Source of the DNA: Romanomermis culicivorax
Lineage: Eukaryota > Nematoda > Enoplea > Mermithida > Mermithidae
Direction: 5' to 3'
Assembly (NCBI GenBank): GCA_963922205.1
Contig: CAWUHX010000308.1
Coordinates: forward strand, 106,226 to 170,225
DNA: 64,000 nt
Under the pieces are notes generated by a model that was not told the origin of the DNA, searched no databases, and was given only the letters and a program-made list of their open reading frames with translations. Of this stretch, positions 28,101-40,100 are shown in pieces; position 1 is the first letter of the stretch; every line of letters starts with the position of its first letter. The position numbers and the translations under genes were made by a program.

Positions 28101-31100
28101 AAATAAAAGAAAAAAGCAAACAAACAAAAAAGGAAGAAAAAAGCAAAAAACAAAAAAGAATCATAAGCAGAAAAAACGAAAAAACAAATAAAAGAAAAAA
28201 GCAAACAAACAAAAAAGGAAGAAAAAAGCAAAAAACAAAAAAAATCATAAGCAGAAAAAAACAAAAAAAGAAAAAAGCAAACGAACAAAAAAGGAAGAAA
28301 AAAGCAAAAAACAAAAAACAAAAAAGAATCATAAGCAGAAAAAACGAAAAAACAAATAAAAGAAAAAAGCAAACAAACAAAAAAGGAAGAAAAAAGCAAA
28401 AAACAAAAAAGAATCATAAGCAGAAAAAACGAAAAAACAAATAAAAGAAAAAAGCAAACAAACAAAAAAGGAAGAAAAAAGCAAAAAACAAAAAAAAATC
28501 ATAAGCAGAAAAAAAAAACAAAAAAAGAAAAAAGAAAACAAACAAAAAAGGAAGAAAAAAGCAAAAAACAAAAAAAAATCATAAGCAGAAAAAAACAAAA
28601 AAAGAAAAAACAATCAAGAGAAACGACGAAGAAAAACAAATAAAAATAGAAGCAAAGGAAAAAAGCAAGAAACAAAAAAGAATCATAAACAGAAAAAACG
28701 AAAAAACAAAAAAAAAAGAAAAAAGCAAACAAACAAAAAAGGAAAAAAAAGCAAAAAACAAAAAAGAATCATAAGCAGAAAAAACGAAAAAACAAAAAAA
28801 AGAAAAAAGCCAACAAACAAAAAAGGAAGAAAAAAGCAAAAAACAAAAAAAAAATCATAAGCAGAAAAAACGAAAAAACAAATAAAAGAAAAAAGCAAAC
28901 ATACAAAAAAGGAAGAAAAAAGCAAAAAACAAAAAAGAATCATAAGCAGAAAAAAACAAAAAAACAAAAAAAAGAAAAAAGCAAACAAACAAAAAAGGAA
29001 GAAAAAAGCAAAAAACAAAAAAGAATCATAAGCAGAAAAAACGAAAAAACAAATAAAAGAAAAAAGCAAACAAACAAAAAAAGAAGAAAAAAGCAAAAAA
29101 CAAAAAAAATCATAAGCAGAAAAAACGAAAAAACAAAAAAAAGAAAAAAGCAAACAAACAAAAAAGGAAGAAAAAAGCAAAAAACAAAAAAAAATCATAA
29201 GCAGAAAAAACGAAAAAACAAATAAAAGAAAAAAGCAAACAAACAAAAAAGGAAGAAAAAAGCAAAAAACAAAAAAAAAATCATAAGCAGAAAAAACGAA
29301 AAACCAAATAAAAGAAAAAAGCAAACAAACAAAAAAGGAAGAAAAAAGCAAAAAACAAAAAAAATCATAAGCAGAAAAAAACAAAAAAAGAAAAAAGCAA
29401 ACGAACAAAAAAGGAAGAAAAAAGCAAAAAACAAAAAAGAATCATAAGCAGAAAAAACGAAAAAACAAATAAAAGAAAAAAGCAAACAAACAAAAAAGGA
29501 AGAAAAAAGCAAAAAACAAAAAAGAATCATAAGCAGAAAAAACGAAAAAACAAATAAAAGAAAAAAGCAAACAAACAAAAAAGGAAGAAAAAAGCAAAAA
29601 ACAAAAAAAATCATAAGCAGAAAAAAACAAAAAAAGAAAAAAGCAAACGAACAAAAAAGGAAGAAAAAAGCAAAAAACAAAAAACAAAAAAGAATCATAA
29701 GCAGAAAAAACGAAAAAACAAATAAAAGAAAAAAGCAAACAAACAAAAAAGGAAGAAAAAAGCAAAAAACAAAAAAGAATCATAAGCAGAAAAAACGAAA
29801 AAACAAATAAAAGAAAAAAGCAAACAAACAAAAAAGGAAGAAAAAAGCAAAAAACAAAAAAAAATCATAAGCAGAAAAAAAAAACAAAAAAAGAAAAAAG
29901 AAAACAAACAAAAAAGGAAGAAAAAAGCAAAAAACAAAAAAAAATCATAAGCAGAAAAAAACAAAAAAAGAAAAAACAATCAAGAGAAACGACGAAGAAA
30001 AACAAATAAAAATAGAAGCAAAGGAAAAAAGCAAGAAACAAAAAAGAATCATAAACAGAAAAAACGAAAAAACAAAAAAAAAAGAAAAAAGCAAACAAAC
30101 AAAAAAGGAAAAAAAAGCAAAAAACAAAAAAGAATCATAAGCAGAAAAAACGAAAAAACAAAAAAAAGAAAAAAGCCAACAAACAAAAAAGGAAGAAAAA
30201 AGCAAAAAACAAAAAAAAAATCATAAGCAGAAAAAACGAAAAAACAAATAAAAGAAAAAAGCAAACAAACAAAAAAGGAAGAAAAAAGCAAAAAACAAAA
30301 AAAATCATAAGCAGAAAAAAACAAAAAAAGAAAAAAGCAAACGAACAAAAAAGGAAGAAAAAAGCAAAAAACAAAAAAGAATCATAAGCAGAAAAAACGA
30401 AAAAAACAAATAAAAGAAAAAAGCAAACAAACAAAAAAGGAAGAAAAAAGCAAAAAACAAAAAAAATCATAAGCAGAAAAAACGAAAAAACAAATAAAAG
30501 AAAAAAGCAAACAAACAAAAAAGGAAGAAAAAAGCAAAAAACAAAAAAAATCATAAGCAGAAAAAAACAAAAAAAGAAAAAAGCAAACGAACAAAAAAGG
30601 AAGAAAAAAGCAAAAAACAAAAAAAAAATCATAAGCAGAAAAAAAACAAAAAAACAAAAAAAAAGAAAAAAGCAAACGAACAAAAAAGGAAGAAAAAAGC
30701 AAAAAACAAAAAAGAATCATAAGCAGAAAAAACGAAAAAACAAATAAAAGAAAAAAGCAAACAAACAAAAAAAGAAGAAAAAAGCAAAAAACAAAAAAGA
30801 ATCATAAGCAGAAAAAACGAAAAAACAAATAAAAGAAAAAAGCAAACAAACAAAAAAGGAAGAAAAAAGCAAAAAAAAAAAAAAATCATAAGCAGAAAAA
30901 ACGAAAAAACAAATAAAAGAAAAAAGCAAACAAACAAAAAAGGAAGAAAAAAGCAAAAAACAAAAAAAATCATAAGCAGAAAAAACGAAAAAACAAATAA
31001 AAGAAAAAAGCAAACAAACAAAAAAGGAAGAAAAAAGCAAAAAACAAAAAAAAAATCATAAGCAGAAAAAAAACAAAAAAACAAAAAAAAAGAAAAAAGC

Positions 31101-34100
31101 AAACAAACAAAAAAGGAAGAAAAAAGCAAAAAACAAAAAAGAATCATAAGCAGAAAAAACGAAAAAACAAATAAAAGAAAAAAGCAAACAAACAAAAAAA
31201 GAAGAAAAAAGCAAAAAACAAAAAAGAATCATAAGCAGAAAAAACGAAAAAACAAATAAAAGAAAAAAGCAAACAAACAAAAAAGGAAGAAAAAAGCAAA
31301 AAACAAAAAAAAAATCATAAGCAGAAAAAAAACAAAAAAACAAAAAAAAAGAAAAAAGCAAACAAACAAAAAAGGAAGAAAAAAGCAAAAAACAAAAAAG
31401 AATCATAAGCAGAAAAAACGAAAAAACAAATAAAAGAAAAAAGCAAACAAACAAAAAAGGAAGAAAAAAGCAAAAAACAAAAAAGAATCATAAGCAGAAA
31501 AAACGAAAAAACAAATAAAAGAAAAAAGCAAACAAACAAAAAAGGAAGAAAAAAGCAAAAAACAAAAAAGAATCATAAGCAGAAAAAACGAAAAAACAAA
31601 TAAAAGAAAAAAGCAAACAAACAAAAAAGGAAGAAAAAAGCAAAAAACAAAAAAAAAATCATAAGCAGAAAAAAAAAAACAAAAAAACAAAAAAAAGAAA
31701 AAAGAAAACAAACAAAAAAAGAAAAAACAATCAAGAGAAACGACGAAGAAAAACAAATAAAAATAGAAGCAAAGGAAGAAAAAAGCAAGAAACAAAAAAG
31801 AATCATAAGCAGAAAAAAAACGAAAAAACAAAAAAAAAAGAAAAAAGCAAACGAACAAAAAAGGAAGAAAAAAGCAAAAAACAAAAAAAAAATCATAAGC
31901 AGAAAAAAACGAAAAAACAAAAAAAGATAAAAGAAAAAAGAAAACAAACAAAAAAAAGAAAGAAGAATCAAAAGAAACGACGAAGAAAAACAAATAAAAA
32001 TAGAAGCAAAAGCAAACAAACAAAAAAGAATCATAAGCAGAAAAAAACGAAAAAACAAAAAAAAGAAAAAAGCAAACAAACAAAAAAGGAAGAAAAAAGC
32101 GAAAAACAAAAAAAAATCATAAGCAGAAAAAAATAAAAAAAGAAAAAAGCAAACGAACACAAAAGGAAGAAAAAAGCAAAAAACAAAAAAGAATCATAAG
32201 CAGAAAAAACGAAAAAACAAATAAAAGAAAAAAGCAAACAAACAAAAAAGGAAGAAAAAAGCAAAAAACAAAAAAAATCATAAGCAGAAAAAAAACAAAA
32301 AAACAAAAAAAAGAAAAAAAGAAAACAAACAAAAAAAGAAAAAACAATCAAGAGAAACGACGAAGAAAAACTAATAAAAATAGAAGCAAAGAAAGAAAAA
32401 AGCAAGAAACAAAAAAGAATCATAAGTAGAAAAAAACAAACAAAAACAAACAAAAGAAGAAAAAAGCAAGAAAGAGAAGAAAAAACATTAAAAATCAAGA
32501 AAACATAAAAATGAATGTTAAACAGAAGAAAAATATTCTTTTTAAAAATTTGTAGTACTAAATATTTAAAATTAATTTTTTTTTAATTTTTAAAATTTTT
32601 AATTTTTTTATTTAATCAGCATTCTTAGATACCGGTTCGATTCATAATTTAACGCGTTTGGCTTTAAATTTTGACGAATCTTCGCTCTCGGGTAATTTTT
32701 TTCCTTAGAATTTCGAATTTAAAATTTTTTCAAATTTTTGAAATTTTCATATTTTTTTAATTTTTCTCATTTTCTTGTTTAGAATAGCGAAATTTCAAAT
32801 TCTTAAATTTTTTAAAATTTTCTCGTTTAAAACAGTTGAATTTTGAATTAAATTTTTTTAGAATTAAATTTTTTTAAATTCAAGTTTTAAAATTTTTAAA
32901 TTTTCAAATGAAAAAAAAATTAAATTTGAAATTTTTAAATTTTTTTCGAAGTTCAAATTTTTAAATGTTGAATTATTTAAGTTTTTGTCTTTTTTTGGAA
33001 AAAAATTTAATTTTTCAAATTTTTCATTTTTTCTTGTCAAAAAAATATTTTTAAAATTTTTAAATTTGTAAAATTAAATTTTTTGAAATTCAAATTTTTA
33101 AATTTTTAAATTCCCAAATTAAAAAAAATTAAATTGGAAATTTTCAAATTTTTTTTAAAGTTCAAATTTTTAAATGTTGAATTATTTAAATTTTTGACTT
33201 TTTTTTGGAAAAAAATTTAATTTTTCAAATTGGTAAATCCTTTTTTGCTTCAAGAAGTCAAATTTTTTAAATATTCTAGTTTTTATGTTTAAAAAGAATT
33301 CAAATTTCAATTTTTTCAAAATTTTTCAATTTTTCATTTTTTTCTGTCAAAAAAAATATTTTTAGAATTTTTAAACTTTTGAAATTAAATTTTTTAAAAT
33401 TCAAATTTTAAAATTTTAAAATTTTCAAATTTTTAGCCATTAAGAAGGGCCTACTTTCGGGCGGCTTGACAGGCGGCGGTAGTTTAATAGCCGAAGTTTT
33501 GATGTTAAATTCGAACGTTTTGAATTTCGGAAAATTGACCCCCGATCGGCTCCGTTTTTCGGAAGAAGAACCGCCTTTGTAAGTTTGAAATTTTTTGAAT
33601 TTTGAAATTAAAAATTTTTCAAATTTTAAATTTCTAAAATTTGAAATTTTTAAAATTTTAAAATTTTAAATTTTAAATTCTGAATTTTACGACTCCAAGA
33701 TTTAAAATTCTTCAAATTCGAAATTTTAAAATTCTAGAATTTTCGAAAGACATGAAATACAATTTTAAAATATTTAATTTTTTCAAAAATTGATTTTTTT
33801 TTGTTGTGAAATCTGACGAGTTTTTGAAATTTCTGAATTCAATTTTCTAAAATTTCAATTATGTTTAAATTTCCAAATTACACATTTTATATAAAATACA
33901 ATTTTTAATTATTTTAAAAAATTTAAATTTTGTAAAATTTTCTTTCAATCAATTTTTTGTCAAAATTTGACCAATTTTTGAAATTTTCGACGTTCGTATT
34001 CGCTCAAATTTCAGAATTTTCGATATTTTTGAATTCAATTTTTTTAAAATTTCAATGCATTCTATCTTTCAAAATTTTCTATAAAATAAAATTTTTAATT

Positions 34101-37100
34101 ATTTCAAAAAATTTAAATTTGTAAAATTTTCTGTCAATCAATTATTTGTCAAAATTTTACCTATTTTCGAAATTTTCGACGTCCGAATTCGTTCAAATTT
34201 CAGAATTTTCGATATTTTTGAATTCAATTTTTTTAAATTTCAATGCATTTTAACTTTCAAAATTTTCTATAAAATAAAATTTTTAATTATTTCAAAAAAT
34301 TTAAATTTGTAAAATTTTCTGTCAATCAATTATTTGTCAAAATTTTACCTATTTTCGAAATTTTCGACGTCCGAATTCGTTCAAATTTCAGAATTTTCGA
34401 TATTTTTGAATTCAATTTTTTTAAATTTCAATGCATTTTAACTTTTAAAATTTTCTATGAAATACAACTTTTAATTATCTGAAAAAATTTAAATTATGTA
34501 AAATTTTCTGTAAATCAATTTTTTGTCAAGATTTGACCAATTTTTGAAATTTTTGACGTCCAAATTTATTTAAAATCCAGAATTTTCGATATTTTTGAAT
34601 TCAATTTTCTCAAAATTTCAATGCATTTCAACTTTCAAATTTTTCTATAAAATAAAATTTTTAAATATTTTAAAAAATTTAAATTTTGTAAAATTTTCTG
34701 TAAATCAATTTTTGTCAAAATTTGACCAATTTTTGAAATTTTTGACGTCCAAATTTGTTTAAAATCCAGAATTTTCGATATTTTTGAATTCGATTTTTTA
34801 AAAATTTCAATGCATTTCAACTTTCAAATTTTTCTATGAGATAAAATTCTTGATTATTTTAAAAAATTTAAATTTTGTAAAATTTTCTCTGAATCAATTT
34901 TTTGCCAGAATTTGACCAATTTTTGAAATTTTCGACGTCCGAATTTGTTTAAAATTCAGAATTTTCGATATTTTTGAATTCAATTTTTCAAAATTTCAAT
35001 GCATTTTAACTTTCAAAATTCTCCATAAAGTACAATTTTTATTTTAAAAAATTTAAATCTTATAATTTTTCGAAAATTGGGTCGAAGTTTGACGGATCAT
35101 TGAAATTTGTAACGTCATATATATTTGGTAGAAATTTCAGAATTTTGCGATTTTCTATCCAATTTTTCTGAAATTTCAATGATTTTTGAATATCGAAAAT
35201 TTTAAAATTTTCAAAAATTGATTTTTTTGTTGAAATTTTACGAATTTTCGACATTGCTGACGTCTCAATTCGTACAAATTTTAGAATTTTAATATTTCCG
35301 AATTTAATTTTCTAAAGTTTCGATGCTTTTTAAATTTAGAAATTTGAAATTTTCGACAAAATTTATTTTTAAATATTGAAATTTTGTTTTTTTAACAAAA
35401 TTCGACTAATTTTTTGGCATTTTTGACGTCAGGATTCGTAGAAATGTTAGAATTTTGCGATTTAAGATTCGATTTTCTAACATTTCAATGCTTTCTAAAT
35501 TTAAAATTTTGAAATTTTGAAAACCTCAAATACAATTTTAAAATATTTAAAATTTGCAAAAATTTATTTTTTTTGGTTCAAAATTCGACGAATTTTTGAT
35601 ATTTATGAATTCAGTTTTCTAGAATTCCAATTATTTTCAAATTTTGAAATTTTCCTTAAAATACAATTTTTAATTATTTAAACAAATTTGAATCCTAAAA
35701 TTTTTCGAAAATTGACATTTTGGGTAGAAATTTGACGAATTTTTGATTTTTCTGACGTCAGAATTGGTAGAAATTGTCTATCAAATACACATTTCAATTA
35801 TTTTGAAAAATTTAAATTTCGTTAAATTTTGTTCGGTTGAAAATTTTATGAATTTTCGACATTGCTGACGTCAGAATTCGCTCAACATTTAGAATTTCGT
35901 TTTTCTGGATTCAATTTTTTGAAAATTTTTTTCGATCGAAATTTGACGAATTTTACAAATTTCTGACGTCAGAATTTGTAATTTTACGATTTCAAATTAC
36001 ATTTTTCTCGGAATTTCAGCGTTTATCAAATCTCGAAATTTAAAATTTTCTAACAAAATACGATTTTTGATTATTCTAAAATATTTAAATTTGGTTAAGA
36101 TTTTTCAAAAATTGATTTTTTTGATCGGAATTTGACGAATTTACGGGATTTCGGACGTCCGAATTTTGTTTAAATTTTAGAATTTTCGATGTTTCTGAAT
36201 TTAATTTTCTAAAATTTTAGTGCTTATTAAATTTCTAAATTTTAAAATTTTTCACAAAATATAATTTTTAATTATTTCAAAAAAACTTAATTACGTTAAA
36301 ATCCTTAGAAAATTAATTTTTTTTTATTCGAAATTTGACCGATTTTCGACATTTCTGACGTCAGAATTCGTTTAAATTTCAGAATTCTAATATTTCTGAA
36401 TTCAATTTTCAAAAATTTCAATGCGTTTTAAATTTAAAATTTTGGAATTTGTAAACATTAATTTAAAAAAATTAATTTTCTACTTTTTGGTTTTTTTCTG
36501 GTTTTTGTTTTTTTATGCTTTTTTCCTATTTTTTCTGCTTTTTGGTTGTTTTGTTCTTTATATATACCTTTTGTTTGTTGTTCCTTTTTTCTTTTGTTTG
36601 TTTTTTTGTTTTTTTCTTGTATTGTTTTGTGTACTTTTTGTTTGCTTTCTTTTTTTCTACTTTCTTGTTTTGTTTTTTTCTACTTTTTGTTTGTTTCCTT
36701 TTTTTGTTCTTTTAATTTGCTTTTCTTGTTTTCTAGTTTTTCTTTGCTTTTTCTGCTTTTTGCGTTTTTTTCATTTTCGTGCTTGTCTTTTTTTCTCTTC
36801 GCTTGTTTTTTTTCTATTTTTTTTTGCTTTTTGGTTGTTTTGTTCTTTATATATACGTTTTGTTTGTTGTTCCTTTTTTTCTTTTGTTTGTTTTTTTGTT
36901 TTTTTCTTGTATTGTTTTGTGTACTTTTTGTTTGCTTTCTTTTTTTCTACTTTCTTGTTTTGTTTTTTCTACTTTTTGTTTATTTCCTTTCTTTGTAGTT
37001 TTTGTTTGCTTTTCTTTTTTTGTAGTTTTTGTTTGCTTTTTTTTCTTCTTTTCGTTTTGTTTTTTTTTGTACTGGTTGTTTGTTTTTCTTCTTTTATATA

Positions 37101-40100
37101 CACTTTGTTTTTTCTACTTGTTGCTTTTTTAATTTTTTGTTTTTCTTTTTTTTTGTTTTTTCTACTTGTTGTTTTTTTTTCTTTTTTTTAGTTTTTGTTT
37201 GTTTTTTGATAGCTTTTTTCATAGAAATTAGGTTAAAACCTTTCAAAAATTTGTATTTTTGGTCAAAATAAAAAGTGTAAACTTCGGATTGACAAAAAAA
37301 ATCATTGAAAATACTGTAGTCGTAAGCAGTAGTGAATGACGTCAGCAAGGTAAGTTTAAACGCGACATTTCTTATTGCTGACGTCAAACTATTTATGACG
37401 TCACAAACAAGAGTGTAAACTCAATTTATACAAACGTGGCAGCTGCCCATGGGAAGTGTAAAGTTCATTCGAGTTTCATAAAAAAATGGTTACATTTTTG
37501 TAGTCCTGAGAAATAATGTAAAGTAAAATTTGCACATAAAAGTGACGTAAGCAAGAAAGTGTAAACACATTTTTTTCTTATTGATGACGTCATAAGAACG
37601 TTCGAACTGTCAATGAAAAGTGTAAACTTAAGGCTGAAGTGGTACGCAATCAATAGTGTAAAGTACGTTTTTCAGGTATAAGTGACGTCAGCAAGAAAAT
37701 GTAAACAATATTTTTCTTATTGCTGACGTCAGAATTTGCAAAAATTAATTATACATTTATTTTATTATAAATTAATTTAATTTTTTTGTTTACATTTTTT
37801 CCAATTTCAGGTTGGCCTATTCGGAGAAAAAAGTGATGAACAATTATTTCGGCGTCGGTTTGGACGCCAAAATCGCCTTGGATTTTCATAATAAACGAGA
37901 ATTATGCGCCGATAAAACGAGGTAAGTGTGTTTTAAAGTTGAGCTTGCTGACGTCAAAAATACACTCGCGTTTTTTAGGTTTACACTTTTCTTGCTGACG
38001 TCAATTTTTTTTGGTGAAAAAATGAAGTTTACACTATTGATCAATAGTTCAGAATTTCAGCGGTTTTTGGATAGAATTTAAGTTTACACTTTTCTTGCTC
38101 CGAATTCACTTAATGGTGGAAAATTTAGTTTACACTTTTGCCCACGAATACAAAATCGCCATGATTTTTTTTTTGAACTTTACAATCAGCAGCTCGAATA
38201 TTTAAAAAAAACAATGAAGTTTACACTGATATTTATGAGACATCATAATTTTTTGACGTCGGCAAATGTAATTATGACGTCAAATTTAGTAAAAATCAAA
38301 GTTTACACTTTTCAAACAATAAGTTTACACTGTTGTCGACAGAAAAATTGTGTTTACACTTTTCTGGCTGACGTCACTCATGTGTGAAAAAAATCAATTT
38401 ACACTATAGCTGACGATGTGAAAAGATTCACTTTACACTTTTTCCAGGGCTACATTTTTTTGTAATGTGTCAATCAACTTTACACTTTTCTTCGGTAGTC
38501 AATAATTATTTATGACGTCATAAACAATTTGACGTCAGCAATACGAAAAATTGTGTTTACACTTGTCTTGCTTATAAATGACTTGACGTCAGCAATATGA
38601 AGGGCTGTTTACACTGCTGTTGCTGACGTCACTTATTTTTTCAAATTTTACTTTACACTCTTCAAATTTTAAAGAAAGTTTACACTTTATGCATGACGTC
38701 ATACATTTGCACGACGTCAGCAATTTGAAAAGCTGTTTACACTTCGCTTGTTGACGTCGCACATTTGTGAAAAATCCACTTTACACTGTTGCTAATGGCA
38801 ATGACTTTTTTCTTTAAACCTGAATTTAACACTTTTTATCGGCAATGAAAAAATTAAGTTTACACTTGTATTTATGACGTCATAAATAATTTGACGTCAG
38901 CAATATGAAAATATGTCTGTGCGTCGCTTGCTGACGTCGCATCTATGCGGAAAAATTTACTTTACACTATAGCTCACGATCACAATTATTAAATACACTT
39001 GAGTGAATTTTACACTTTTCGTGGATAATGAGAAAAATTGAGTTTACATTCCTATTGATGACGTCAGAAATTAGAAAAATTATGTTTACACTTCTCTTAT
39101 CTTATACGTGGAGAATTGACTTTACACCATTGCTAATCACCATGATTTTTACATCAAAAATATACTTTACACTTTCGATGGGCTGGTTCAATGATAAAAG
39201 TATTAAGTTTACACTCGTAGTTATGACGTCATAAGTAAGTTGACGTCAGCAATAAGAGAGGCGTGTTCACATTTCGCTTGCTGACGTCACTTTTTGTGTA
39301 AAAATACTTTGCACTATTTCTTTCGAATTTTTTTGTGAACCTCAAGTTTACACTTTTGATTGGCATTACGAGTTTAAAAAAGATGTTTACACTTATATTC
39401 ATGACGTCAGAAATAGGAAACATTGTGTTTACACTCCTCCTGCTGACGTCACCCAAATATGAGAAATTTACTTTACACTTTTGCTAATGGTCATGATTTT
39501 TATATTAAACGTGTAGTTTACGCTTTTTATTAGCAGTTCGGATAATCGAAACAATGTAGTTTACACCCATTTTGATGACGTCATAAATAATTTGACGTCA
39601 AGAGTAGGAAAAATGGAATTTACACTCTTCTTTGTGACGTCAGTTATATGTGACAAATTCACTTTACACTTTTGCTAATAAAGCTTTTCATCGGCAGGTC
39701 GAATGTTCGAAAAAATGAACTTTACACTCCTGTTTATCGGGTGATGAATAATTTGACGTCAGCAATGAAAAAATCAATGTTTACATCTCGTTTGCTGACG
39801 TCACCTCTCCGTGAAAAATTACTTTGCACGTTTTTACGAGCTCAATGGTTTTTTGGGAGGCTCAACTTTACACCTCTGTTTGGCAGGTCGAATGTTTAAA
39901 AAGAACTTTACACTGGTATTTATGACGTCAGGAATAGGAAAACATTGTATTTACACTGCTTTTTCTGACTTCACTTATATGTGAGAGATTCACTTTACAC
40001 CATTACTAATCGCCATAATTTTTATTTTAAACCTATAGTTTACACTTTTGATCAAGAGTTCGAATAGTCGGATAAATATAGTTTACACTAGTGTTGATGA

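Noticed and set aside
21677-32498. Many minus-strand frames rich in Phe, Leu, Cys and Ser, up to 296 residues
   Set aside because: They are the antisense translation of the polypurine satellite. Every copy repeats the same residues, and there is no start context, domain or codon bias.
36421-37271. Phe-rich 256-residue frame
   Set aside because: T-rich intron array, and the same pattern occurs in other introns. No exon signal.
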